Source: Bacteroidales bacterium (GTDB lineage: Bacteria > Bacteroidota > Bacteroidia > Bacteroidales > Muribaculaceae). Taken from it: DNA of 64,000 bases. Below are positions 9,180 through 18,653 of the stretch, piece after piece. A program made the translations under genes and the position numbers. Location: the NCBI GenBank assembly GCA_014800735.1, contig JAAVFP010000038.1:1-64000 (forward strand), written 5' to 3'. The stretch's first letter is position 1, and each line of letters opens with the position of its first letter. The notes under the pieces are model-generated. The model did no database searches. It was not told where the DNA came from and saw nothing but the letters and a program-made list of their open reading frames with translations.

Positions 9180-10574
9180 TTATTTGCTGAGCAGATACAG
9201 CGTGCGGGTGTAGACGAGGCTTTCGATATGGAACTTAAACGTTATCGTTATAGTTTCGGTACTACCTTGAGGGAAATCACCACGCCACTTGTTCTCCATC
9301 GGGTCGAATGTGAGTGTAAATTTCTCGGGGGCATTGACTATTACAGGTTCTTCTACGTAATTCTCCGAGGTTCCACCTTGACTTTGCGGTTTTACTACAA
9401 TAGTACGTCCCTGGCTGTCGCGCAGGTGGGCGAGGATGTCGAAAGCGCCGCTTGAGCTGAATGTGGCGTAGAATTCGGTTCCTTTGTTATCCACCTGCAC
9501 GGGATAGCCACCGATGGGGGGATAATCGAACACTTCGAGCTCAGGAGTATAATCCGAAATCACGATGGGAAACAGGACGTAGTCGTTGCGGTAGAAGAAT
9601 TCGAGCTTCTCATCCGCCAGGGCCGTCACGGTTTCGGCGGCACGTCCCTCGCGCTGAAGGTTGACGCCGATGTGGAAATGGTCGGTGGCATGATTGCCGG
9701 CGGCAATGGACTCCTTGATGTAGAAGTGTGTGCGGAGGGGCTTTACTTGGGAATTGACTACCGATGATGTTAAATCCTGATTCACGAGATGGTTTACTGT
9801 GGCATAGGTATCTGAGCCGTGGGCGGGCAAAGCGGGTTCGTTTTCCGGATTGCTGTCCGGGGTGGGTTTATCACCGTTGTTGCGGAACATAAAGATGTTG
9901 CCGGTGTAGACGGGTGTGAAATCGATGGAATTGATTTTAACAGCATCCGTCTGACAACGGTTCTTGAACGTGAACTGAACCTTGGAGAACATGCGGACTA
10001 CTTCGATAGCAAAGATTTCGTTGACAGTGCCGCGGACCTGGAAGTTTTCAAGATAGCCGCTCATGGGAATGCCGGCAGTCGATGCGGGAGCGGCGGCGGT
10101 GTAGATTTTCTCCTTCCAGTCGGCGGGCAGGGTGGCATCAGCCTTGAATTCCTGAGGGATATCGGCCTCGGGGATGTTGGCAAATGCAATGGCGCTGTAC
10201 GTGCCGCGGGGGAGTTCGAGGCTGACGCGGTCGTTCCACGCTGCCTCGGGTTGGCCGGTGGCCGTGGCGTAGACTTTTCCTTCACGAACGAAAGCCACGA
10301 ACCAGTTGTTGATCAGTTCGTTTGCCTGGGCAGCATCTTCCGCCTTTTCGCCGTCGGTAAACTGGTCGCCTTCGGCACGGCTGGAGGTGCCCATAGGCGC
10401 CGCTGTGAGCGAAAGGGTGATTGTCGCTGTTTCGGGTTCGCTATCGGCAGGCTGCTCGGGGGTGACGGGCGCGGGAGTGTCGGGCTCGGCAGCTTCGTCG
10501 TATACGCACGACGTGACAGCCAGCCCTGTGAGGATGGCCGCCGCGAGCGGATATATTAGGTGTCGGAGTTTCAT
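9180..10574 (-). CDS. Fimbrillin-like lipoprotein (accessory fimbrial subunit candidate)
   Basis: Lipobox LAVTSC; ATITLSLTAAPMGTSSRAEG and LINNWFVAFVREGKVYATATG resemble Mfa/Fim family subunits; locus context. Confidence 0.65.
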   Translation of the reverse strand: MKLRHLIYPLAAAILTGLAVTSCVYDEAAEPDTPAPVTPEQPADSEPETATITLSLTAAPMGTSSRAEGDQFTDGEKAEDAAQANELINNWFVAFVREGKVYATATGQPEAAWNDRVSLELPRGTYSAIAFANIPEADIPQEFKADATLPADWKEKIYTAAAPASTAGIPMSGYLENFQVRGTVNEIFAIEVVRMFSKVQFTFKNRCQTDAVKINSIDFTPVYTGNIFMFRNNGDKPTPDSNPENEPALPAHGSDTYATVNHLVNQDLTSSVVNSQVKPLRTHFYIKESIAAGNHATDHFHIGVNLQREGRAAETVTALADEKLEFFYRNDYVLFPIVISDYTPELEVFDYPPIGGYPVQVDNKGTEFYATFSSSGAFDILAHLRDSQGRTIVVKPQSQGGTSENYVEEPVIVNAPEKFTLTFDPMENKWRGDFPQGSTETITITFKFHIESLVYTRTLYLLSK

Positions 10575-10639
10575 TTCGGCGTGTGTAGTGCGATTTGAGA
10601 TTGGCTTGGTTATGAAGCGGGAGGTGCGCTATGTGTAAT

Positions 10640-12298
10640 TTACATTATAATTTCCGGTTGTTGACGGAAGTTCCATTTTATAACGTAAATACGCGATGTA
10701 ATATTGTGTGGCTCGTTGATTTCGGGTGTCGGCTGGCCGATGCCATTGAAATTGAGGCTGATGCGATAGATGTTATTGCGCACGATGCCGTACTCCATGG
10801 GGATGTCCTCGTCGTAGGCTAGGTTGCCGTCGGGGTAGACATTGGCGTGCTTGATCCAAATGTTGTAGTAGCAGATGCCTCCGGGGTAATGGGCGGTTTC
10901 GTAGCGGCCGCCGGCAGGGAGCGTTGCAACGTAGGCGTCGAGTGCAGCCTGAGTGGCAAAATAGAGGTTTTGGGACTCGAGGACATTATCGGCCACCGTG
11001 CGGAACAGATAAAAGTCATTGCCGGTGGTATAGACAACAGGCTCCTGAGTGATATCGCCGGATGTGTACACTTTGCCGGGGTTGTACTGCGTACGTAAAA
11101 GCAGACCGGTGATATAGCGCGAGTCGTGCTCGGTCTTGCTCTGAGTGTTTTCGTTGGAGTAAGTTATGGTGATGGCACGAGCTCCGGCGGGAGTGTTCCA
11201 ATCGCTCTCGATATTGAAGGCCGCGCCGAAGCTGCTCATGGGATAACGCTGTCCAAGAACATCGTCAACGTCCTGAGCACTGAGCCACTCTGCACTGCTC
11301 TGGCCATACCAGTTGGAATAATCGGGGGTGCCGGCTTTGTCGAAAAAATCGGGGGTGATGACGTAGTTGGTGGGGACACCGATGTTATCAACGGTTTCGT
11401 CAGCGGCAATAAACTGGTCATCGTTACGGCCCAGATTGTCCACTCCGCCGCTGAGATGCTTGAAGAGATAGGAGTGGTTCTGCATCAGGTTGACGGGGAT
11501 GGTGTTGAGAAGCGTTACGGTGCGCTTGTTGTTGTTGTCGAGACCTTTAACAGTATATTCGAGTGTACCGTTCGCATTATATGTCTCGGTGGAAAATTCG
11601 AGGTCAATGCGTGCTGCCACACGCTCGAGGGTGATATCGCTACTATAGACAATGCCTTCGGTGTTGGATTGCGCTATGTTAATCACCCCATCGCGCTTGT
11701 AATTATCTGTACGCTTTGCCCCATTGAAGGCCGATGACATGACGAAATAATCGGATTGGTCTGCTATCGTACCATCGGTCTGGGTCCACGCAGGTGCCTC
11801 GCATATGGCCCAGCGCAGATTGCCTACAGAAGTGTGTTGAGAGGTTAAATCGCCCGCATTTGCAACCACAGCTGCGCGGAGTGTAGTGCCCTGTACGGGG
11901 CGAAAATACTGAAAATCAGTGTCCGCAAGGGGAATACGCACGTTGTAGATGCGGTCAAGCGGGAAATCAGGGTTTTCGGTATCAATTTCTGCAGCAGCTA
12001 CATACTTGCTCCACACAATCGCGTTCGTTTCGCTGTCGAGGCCAAGACCGTCCTTGTCGGCGTAGACAAAGATTGTGAGGTTGTGAATTGTGTTCTCGTT
12101 GTTGCGGCCGTGCTCCAGGCCGTCGCCTTCCTCGCCGCCGGTGGGGTTGGCGCGCGAGGCGGTGGTGCCACCGGTGGTGACGGTGAGCTCCAGGTACCCG
12201 GTGTGGGTGTCCGAGGGGCACGGCTCGAGGCCGTCGTTGACGCACCCGGTGAGGGCCATCAGCGGCAGCAGGAGCAGGGTGTATATTGCTTTGCGCAT
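10640..12298 (-). CDS. Mfa1-like fimbrial lipoprotein (accessory subunit candidate)
   Basis: Start at MRKAIYTLLLLPLMALTGC; TIHNLTIFVYADKDGLG; MEYGIVRNNIYRISLNFNGIGQPTPE; C-term RIYVIKW. Confidence 0.75.
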   Translation of the reverse strand: MRKAIYTLLLLPLMALTGCVNDGLEPCPSDTHTGYLELTVTTGGTTASRANPTGGEEGDGLEHGRNNENTIHNLTIFVYADKDGLGLDSETNAIVWSKYVAAAEIDTENPDFPLDRIYNVRIPLADTDFQYFRPVQGTTLRAAVVANAGDLTSQHTSVGNLRWAICEAPAWTQTDGTIADQSDYFVMSSAFNGAKRTDNYKRDGVINIAQSNTEGIVYSSDITLERVAARIDLEFSTETYNANGTLEYTVKGLDNNNKRTVTLLNTIPVNLMQNHSYLFKHLSGGVDNLGRNDDQFIAADETVDNIGVPTNYVITPDFFDKAGTPDYSNWYGQSSAEWLSAQDVDDVLGQRYPMSSFGAAFNIESDWNTPAGARAITITYSNENTQSKTEHDSRYITGLLLRTQYNPGKVYTSGDITQEPVVYTTGNDFYLFRTVADNVLESQNLYFATQAALDAYVATLPAGGRYETAHYPGGICYYNIWIKHANVYPDGNLAYDEDIPMEYGIVRNNIYRISLNFNGIGQPTPEINEPHNITSRIYVIKWNFRQQPEIIM

Positions 12299-12348
12299 GT
12301 TCATGAGTGTGGGTGTGGGTGAGAGATTAGCTTTCACTGCGGGGTGGG

Positions 12349-13590
12349 TTATTCGAGGGATACGTTCTGGATGCGGATGCTCCACGAGAGGATGTCAATC
12401 ATCACGGTGCAGTATTCCCAGGTGTCGCCCTTGAGGATGAAGTCGAGGTGGTAGTCGTGCTCACGGTCGAGGTATTCCTGGGGCGAGTAGTTGTAGTATT
12501 CGTAGGCGGTGCGGCCCTGGGCCAGGATGTAGGGGAGGTTGATTGTGGCAACGTCCACACCGGTTTCCTTGTTGCGGATGCGCAGGGTGGCGCACTGGTC
12601 GGGGTCGGAGTTGTACATGATGCGGTTGTACATCACGTTGAAGTGGGCGGTGCGCTCCAGGTCGGGGTCGGCATCGGCGCGACCGGTGATTTTGGCGCCG
12701 GTGGCGATGGCGGGCACAAGGTCGCCGGATTCGTATTCAAGGCCGTTGTTGCTGAAGCGGGTTGTCCAGCCGGCGAAGGGGGTGTAGCGCAGAGGATGGT
12801 TGGGCACAATGCTGTTGTCGTGGGCCAGGAGTGAGTTGTCGTCGTCGATGGTGACCTCGTAGCGCGAGTGCTGCATGTCGGCTTTGTCGTTGAGCTGACG
12901 CAGGGTGATGTTGAGGTGCTTGGTGTCGCGGATGAGCGACACGGTGGCGTAGGTAGCGCGGTCGTTGGTCACGGTGACGTACTGCTCCTCCATGGGGTAG
13001 ATGCTGTAGGGAGCCTTGGTGGCGTGAACGTCGGGCACGGCGTGGGTGGCTACGGGTTCGTAGGACATCACTTTGAGGGTGTGCCAGAGGGTATCGAGAG
13101 GCAGCGAACGATGATCGACGGTGTGACGGCCGGTCATGGGGTCGGGCTGCTCGGAGTGTTCGAGGTTGATGTTGAAGGCCTGAGCTTCGGTGTGGCCTGT
13201 GGTGCGCTGGTATTTGGCGCGGTCAGTGGTCTGGGCATCGTCCCAGTCGTTCTGCAGGCCTATTGCCTTGAGGCGGTAGCGGCCGGGGGCGAGCTCGCCG
13301 GGGCCGAAGTGCATTGTGTAGCCATAAGTGGCCAGGGGGCTGTCGGAGGCGACGTTGGACACGGAGCGCTCGGCAACCTTGCGGCCGTCCTCGTCATAGA
13401 TGTACAGCGTGACGTGGCCGACGTGGTCCTTGAACATATCGGCGCGCATCGTATTGTAGTCGTAGACGTAGCGCACGAACAGTCCGGTGGGACATTCGTC
13501 GACGTCGTCCTCCATCATCGAGCAGGATGATGCGGCGAGGGTGATACCAATAATTGCTGCGCTTGTCAATTTATGAAGAAAACGGTTCAT
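12349..13590 (-). CDS. FimB/Mfa2 family fimbrial anchor lipoprotein
   Basis: MNRFLHKL..LAASSC lipobox; DECPTGLFVRYVYDYNTMRADMFKDHVGHVTLYIYDEDGRKVAERSVSN. Confidence 0.85.
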   Translation of the reverse strand: MNRFLHKLTSAAIIGITLAASSCSMMEDDVDECPTGLFVRYVYDYNTMRADMFKDHVGHVTLYIYDEDGRKVAERSVSNVASDSPLATYGYTMHFGPGELAPGRYRLKAIGLQNDWDDAQTTDRAKYQRTTGHTEAQAFNINLEHSEQPDPMTGRHTVDHRSLPLDTLWHTLKVMSYEPVATHAVPDVHATKAPYSIYPMEEQYVTVTNDRATYATVSLIRDTKHLNITLRQLNDKADMQHSRYEVTIDDDNSLLAHDNSIVPNHPLRYTPFAGWTTRFSNNGLEYESGDLVPAIATGAKITGRADADPDLERTAHFNVMYNRIMYNSDPDQCATLRIRNKETGVDVATINLPYILAQGRTAYEYYNYSPQEYLDREHDYHLDFILKGDTWEYCTVMIDILSWSIRIQNVSLE

Positions 13591-13764
13591 ATCGGGGTGT
13601 TTGTTTTGAAAAGATTGATTGTGGCGCCGTGTTTTCGGGCCGATAATCAGCGTGGTTGAGGAGAAATTGTTGCTTTAAATCGAAATGTCGGACCAATGTC
13701 CGCTATATATTTATATGTGTTGAGGAGATTGGTTTCGGTAGGTCGTTTCGGAGAGGAAAAGGAA

Positions 13765-13811
13765 AAGAAGGGCCGGACGCTCGGCCAGGGGGCTTCCGCC
13801 CGGCCCTTCTT
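13765..13811 (-). terminator. Hairpin immediately 3' of the major fimbrillin gene (terminator/attenuator candidate)
   Basis: 12-bp arms AAGAAGGGCCGG/CCGGCCCTTCTT; pyrimidine-rich tail on the minus strand. Confidence 0.6.
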
Positions 13812-13838
13812 GTATGGGGATGTTAGGAACGTCGGAGA

Positions 13839-15854
13839 TTAGAGTTCTTCGCTCTGAACACGCTTAGCCCAGGAGAGGATGTTAATGCGGCAAGAGATAG
13901 ATTCTTCAAGTTCCGACTTGTCGTCGGGAGTTCTGTTCAGAGGCACGTCGCCAGCGGTGGGCTCGCCAAAGCTGTTGATTGCGTCAATGTTGATCACATA
14001 CCAGTTGTTGCGGACAACACCGTAACGACCAAGGAAGTTCTTCTGATCCTGCTCAACGATGTTAGTGCGATTTGCAGCGTAGGAATCAACAGTAGTGTTG
14101 GTTGTGATAGGCTTACCATCAGCACCAAGGGGAGTTGTCCACGGGGTATATGTATCGCCAAAGTGCTTGATGCGCACTGCGAAATAACCTTCGCTCTGGA
14201 GGTAAGCTTTGATTTCGTGCTCGGCATTTACAGTCTCGATGATTTCAGCGATAACTTCATCAGAAGCATTGATGCTCTTAGAGGCACCATCAAGGAGATC
14301 GAGAGCAGTAACACGCAGGCGACCTTCCAGAATGTTTAGCGTAACATCCATCCAGGCATTCTTAGCAGTACCACGTGATTCGAGATTGGAGCTATAGACC
14401 ATATCGGCGGTGGTAGCAGTTTTGTTGATATCATCGCCTTGACCCTGGAAGAAAGTCTCCCATGCGGTGCGAGCGGCAGCGTTTTCAAGAATCGAGCGGG
14501 TAAGGATGGAAGCAGCTGCATCAAAGATGTAGCGGGTGGTCTGGTCGAGACCAACGGTGTAGAACGGACGGGGTGCATCATTAACGCCCTCGCCGATGCT
14601 GGCGAACTGAACCTTGATGATGGCACGGGTGGTGTTGTAATAGTCCATGTGCTCTACGTCGAAAGTGTTCTCGTAGCAATACTGCGGATTATCAGCGGTT
14701 GCAGTGCTGATAGCGCGGTAGACCTCAGGAGCGCCGTTCTTTACATTAACCATATCCGAGTAGTCTTCATTGAAGGCATAACCCACGCCATTATCGTTGG
14801 GGTTAGCGCAATAGTAAACGCGGAAACGGGAAAGGTCCTTCAGAGGTACGTTACCGATAAAGCGGTAGTTGGTGCTTTTCTGGCTCTTCCAGTCAGCCCA
14901 GGTGGGAACTTCGTTGGGAAGATAATTGGCGCCTACCTGCTCAAGGTTACGGACGATGTAGGTATTGGGCTCGGTGTTGTCAATCATCCAGGTGATGCTC
15001 TGCACACCCACACCAAGCTGATTGGACACATTCGCCAAAGTTTTACCCTGACCGAGCTGAACCTGAACCTTTGCAAGAGCACGCTCGACAAATATTTCAG
15101 CGGCAGGATTCTGACGAGCCTGCTCTGCAGTTTCGTAGATATTCTGACGGAGAACCTCGGCAAGAACCTGGAAGCTATTATCCCTATCGTTGAACGAGGG
15201 CTGAACCGTACCGCCGGGAACACGCGAGAAAGGAGTATTTGTCATAAAGAAGTTGGTACCGTCGTTCATAAGGCTGCGGTTGGTGACCTTCTTCATAAAT
15301 TCGGGGAATTCGGTGTTGAAAGCGAAAGGCTCAAGGACACCTTTTTCGTTGTAGATTTCAAGAGTGTTGGTCTTTTTACCTTCGGCATCCTCTACAACTT
15401 TGATTGACATAACATTGCTGTAGTTGAGTACAGCAAGCGCATAGAGGGGTGCGTTGGACTCCTTGGCGAAATCCACGGGGAAGGTTGATGCAATCTGAGC
15501 AGTAATCTGATTGTAATTAGACATACCGACATTCAAGCCATCATCCTCATCTCCTTCTCCATTGAAGCTGGTAGAGATAGGATAAACGCGGGCGAACTTA
15601 GGATTGGGCAGGTTGCCCTCGAAGAAAAGGATAGCTGCATTGGATACAGTGTATTCATTTTCTTCGCCATCGTCAAAGACGTCGTTCGCACCACGGGCAA
15701 CGGTTTCGGTAGGCATACCGATGGCTACTGAAATGTAGCCGGAGGAACCGTCTTCGCTGTAATCAGGTGCGGTCGGCTCGTTACTGCGGTCGTCGGAGCA
15801 CGATGCGAACATGGCGCCGGCGAGGAGAGCGAGCATTAGCTTGTTAATTTTCAT
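13839..15854 (-). CDS. Mfa1 family major fimbria subunit
   Basis: Lipobox MFASC; SGYISVAIGMPTETVARGAND..EYTVSNAAILFFEG; C-terminal ISCRINILSWAKRVQSEEL; GRYGVVRNNWYVINIDAI. Confidence 0.88.
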   Translation of the reverse strand: MKINKLMLALLAGAMFASCSDDRSNEPTAPDYSEDGSSGYISVAIGMPTETVARGANDVFDDGEENEYTVSNAAILFFEGNLPNPKFARVYPISTSFNGEGDEDDGLNVGMSNYNQITAQIASTFPVDFAKESNAPLYALAVLNYSNVMSIKVVEDAEGKKTNTLEIYNEKGVLEPFAFNTEFPEFMKKVTNRSLMNDGTNFFMTNTPFSRVPGGTVQPSFNDRDNSFQVLAEVLRQNIYETAEQARQNPAAEIFVERALAKVQVQLGQGKTLANVSNQLGVGVQSITWMIDNTEPNTYIVRNLEQVGANYLPNEVPTWADWKSQKSTNYRFIGNVPLKDLSRFRVYYCANPNDNGVGYAFNEDYSDMVNVKNGAPEVYRAISTATADNPQYCYENTFDVEHMDYYNTTRAIIKVQFASIGEGVNDAPRPFYTVGLDQTTRYIFDAAASILTRSILENAAARTAWETFFQGQGDDINKTATTADMVYSSNLESRGTAKNAWMDVTLNILEGRLRVTALDLLDGASKSINASDEVIAEIIETVNAEHEIKAYLQSEGYFAVRIKHFGDTYTPWTTPLGADGKPITTNTTVDSYAANRTNIVEQDQKNFLGRYGVVRNNWYVINIDAINSFGEPTAGDVPLNRTPDDKSELEESISCRINILSWAKRVQSEEL

Positions 15855-15905
15855 ATAAGAATGAGAATTAATTGGTTAATTATTTATGATTGTTATTTTT
15901 TCGTT

Positions 15906-17372
15906 TTAAAGCCCGAGGAGAGCTTTGTTACGTTTAGCTTCGGGGAGACGGCCGGCAGCGTCGAAGAAAGATGCTGCGGCTTTGAAGTCGCCACGCTTGG
16001 TGGCTACGATGCCACGTGCGTTGTTGGCTTCTGGGTTGTCGCCGGCACGCTCAAGGAGCTGAGCTGCGCGGTCGTAGTCGCCGCTCTGGATGGCGAAGAT
16101 AGCGCCCAGAGTGTTGGCTTCGGGGTTGTCCGGGAAGTGCTTGAGGGCGATTTCGATGGTGCGGCGGAACTCGGGGGATTCCTCGGAGTAGAGGCGAGCC
16201 ACGCGGTACATCTGGTTGAGCGACATCTGCTCGGGCGACTTGAGGATGATTTCGGCCAGTTTTTCGTCGGGCATGGGCTTGAGGCGGGTGCTGATGGCGA
16301 ATTTGGTGGCACGGAGCTGCGGGAACCACTTGGGCAGGATGGTGGAGCGGTAGAGCTGGGCGAAGCGGGGGTCGGTGCGCAGCTCGCGTTCCTTGGCATC
16401 GTAGTCGGCGGGGCCGTAGGCGGGACGGTCGATAAGCTCCAGAAGGTCGGCACGCTGCTTTTCGGTAATATCCTTGGCGTCAAGCACCTGCTGGCGGAAT
16501 TCGGTCCAGTTTTCGGGAACGGCGCCGTAGGCTGTCACCTCGGGCGACAGGCTGTAGCGGTCGCCGATATATTCGGCCAGTGCGCGCGAGCGGTTGGTGG
16601 CCAGGTAGTCGTTGTGGGTATAGGGCGACTCGGGCGAGGCGTAGCCGGTGATTTCGATACGCGCGATTTCGACGTTGGGGTCGGTGGTGGCGTAGCGGAT
16701 AGAGTCGTCGATGATGGCGAGCTGCTCGCGGTTGTCGATGCGCTGGCCGTTGCGGCACACGTAGGGCTCGGGGTGGAGTTCGGTTTTATCGACTTCGAAC
16801 TGCACGCGGGCCTTGCCTTCGTGGATGAGTACGGGGAGCTCGGTGACCTGGGGAGTGAGCCATGCAAGGCTCATCTGGTTCACAGGGTTGAGTTCCAGGG
16901 GGATGCGCTCAATTTCCTGTCCGGCAAAGCGGCCGCAGCCGCAGGTGTCGTAGCGGAAGGTGATGGCGGCATCGGATTCGTACATCCAGTCGCGGAAGGG
17001 GGTGGTGGCGCTGTAGGCCACTTCCTGAGCCTTGCCGTTGTAGCGGCGTACCTCGGTGACGATGTCGTAGGAGTCGGCGAGGCGGTCGCGGACGGTGCCG
17101 CGCTCGTAGGCGTAGTGCATGTTGCGACCGTTGATGAGCACGGTGGGGAATGCCACCTGCTGGCCCTGCCCACCCTCAACCACGGGGGTTACGAGGATCT
17201 GACGGTTGGAACCGAGGCGGAGCGAGTCGAGCACGTAGTTGAGCTGAAGGTTGAAGTTGTCGCCGTGGCGGTAGAACTCCATATTTTCCATCGCGATTTT
17301 GCCAGCGGGGGCAGCGGCGAATGCCGATGCCGAGAACGAGGCTGCAAGCACGGCTGAGAGTATCTTCTTCAT
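15906..17372 (-). CDS. DUF3868/OmpA-like fimbrial-locus protein (copy 1)
   Basis: N-terminal KIAMENMEFYRHGDNFNLQLNYVLDSLRLGSNRQILVTPVV; OmpA-like RIEITGYASPESPYTHNDYLATNRSRALAEYI. Confidence 0.85.
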   Translation of the reverse strand: MKKILSAVLAASFSASAFAAAPAGKIAMENMEFYRHGDNFNLQLNYVLDSLRLGSNRQILVTPVVEGGQGQQVAFPTVLINGRNMHYAYERGTVRDRLADSYDIVTEVRRYNGKAQEVAYSATTPFRDWMYESDAAITFRYDTCGCGRFAGQEIERIPLELNPVNQMSLAWLTPQVTELPVLIHEGKARVQFEVDKTELHPEPYVCRNGQRIDNREQLAIIDDSIRYATTDPNVEIARIEITGYASPESPYTHNDYLATNRSRALAEYIGDRYSLSPEVTAYGAVPENWTEFRQQVLDAKDITEKQRADLLELIDRPAYGPADYDAKERELRTDPRFAQLYRSTILPKWFPQLRATKFAISTRLKPMPDEKLAEIILKSPEQMSLNQMYRVARLYSEESPEFRRTIEIALKHFPDNPEANTLGAIFAIQSGDYDRAAQLLERAGDNPEANNARGIVATKRGDFKAAASFFDAAGRLPEAKRNKALLGL

Positions 17373-17401
17373 AATTTACTGTGGGATGGTGCTGTGTGTG
17401 A

Positions 17402-18007
17402 TTAGAAAATATAGAGAAGTGAGAGTCCGATTTTGGTGATGCCGACGTAGTTTGTGCCGCCGTTGGCTATCTTGGCGCCGCATTCGTCGCAGGCGTATTT
17501 GTCGTACCATGCGTGGATGTAGCCCGCGCCGATTTCGGCCTCGAAGTTCCAGTGACGGCCGAGAATCCACTGATAGCCGTAGGTGAAGCCTGCGCCGGCA
17601 TAGCGGGCTTCGTAGCGGTGATCCTTAACGCCCTTCTGCAGGTTTTCGCCGCTGAAGAAGAAGCCGGGGATGGGGAGGTTGACGTTGGAAGCGTTGAGCT
17701 GACCGCCGAGGGCGTGAACGCCGATGAAGCTGCCGTTGAATTTGGAGCAGTGCCACCAGCGGTACTCAGGCTGAACTACCCAATGCTTGGCTTTGCGCAC
17801 GCCGTTGTCGCCTGAGCCGAAGCTCCAGGGGTTAAGGCCATAGACGATGTTGACAGTCGACCTGCCGCGCAGACCTATTTCCACGCCGAGGTTCGGTGTA
17901 GTCATAGCATCGTAGGCAAGGTTGGTTTTCACTGCGAATTCCTGGGCGAAGCCCTGAACTGCGAAGGGGATGATGATACTGAGTATCAGAAGACGAATGT
18001 AGTTCAT
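17402..18007 (-). CDS. DUF3575 domain-containing outer-membrane protein (copy 1)
   Basis: FAVKTNLAYDAMTTPNLGVEIGLRGRSTVNIVYGLNPW..VQPEYRWW; CxxCG motif YACDECGAKI. Confidence 0.88.
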   Translation of the reverse strand: MNYIRLLILSIIIPFAVQGFAQEFAVKTNLAYDAMTTPNLGVEIGLRGRSTVNIVYGLNPWSFGSGDNGVRKAKHWVVQPEYRWWHCSKFNGSFIGVHALGGQLNASNVNLPIPGFFFSGENLQKGVKDHRYEARYAGAGFTYGYQWILGRHWNFEAEIGAGYIHAWYDKYACDECGAKIANGGTNYVGITKIGLSLLYIF

Positions 18008-18247
18008 AATGTCGGCCGCTCGGAGGGAAAGAGTACTTGTGCTTTTGAAAAGGATATTATAAAATCGTTGGCTAAAAGGACTCCATCCTCAGAATACGAT
18101 TGGTTTTACAAAAGACCTAAAATATTTGTTGTTACGGTGTTGCGCGGTGTTAATTCTACAGTGTGTCGGATTCCGGCGGACTTAAATAGTATTGTACGGG
18201 CTTTCTATTAGTAGCGTGGCCCGAGCACAGCTATAGTTTTAGCGGTA

Positions 18248-18278
18248 CAAAGGTAATAAAAAGTTTTTGATTGACAAT
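18248..18278 (-). promoter_or_regulatory. Bacteroidetes-type promoter upstream of DUF3575 copy 1
   Basis: Minus strand ATTG-N19-TACCTTTG; -7 box at 18255-18248. Confidence 0.6.
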
Positions 18279-18413
18279 TGCTACCCCCCTATTTTAACAT
18301 CATTTAACAGCAAAATTTTCAATTTCGCTTTGAATGTGTAATTCAGCCCTGCTCTACCCTGCTTTTGGACGGCATCGGCGGCATTTCGCAGGGAAAAGGG
18401 GTTGATTCTCAGT

Positions 18414-18640
18414 CTACGTGCCAAAGGCACGTCCCTACAGTTTTCGGCGCGGGAGGGATTATAAAGAACGCGCCTGTGACGCGCAGACGCGTGAATGAGT
18501 CACGGCCTACGTGCCAAAGGCACGTCCATACGGATTTTGCCACCGTGGCGAGAGGAATAAAAAAGAACGTGCCTATGACGCGCAGACGCGTGAATGAGTC
18601 ACGGCCTACATGCCAAAGGCACGTCCATACGGATTTCGCC
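18414..18640. repeat. Tandem repeat, ~93-99 bp period, 2.3 copies, each containing CTACGTGCCAAAGGCACGTCC(C/A)TAC
   Basis: Repeat units begin at 18414, 18507, 18606; GACGCGCAGACGCGTGAATGAGTCACGGCCTAC duplicated exactly. Confidence 0.85.
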
Positions 18641-18653
18641 GACGGATGCGGGA

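Noticed and set aside
18008-18300. Possible invertible fimbrial promoter
   Set aside because: Only a 7-bp inverted match (GCTAAAA/TTTTAGC) flanks the region and no recombinase gene is in the window; insufficient.
18414-18640. CRISPR array
   Set aside because: Repeat period ~95 bp with repeated rather than unique intervening sequence and no cas genes.
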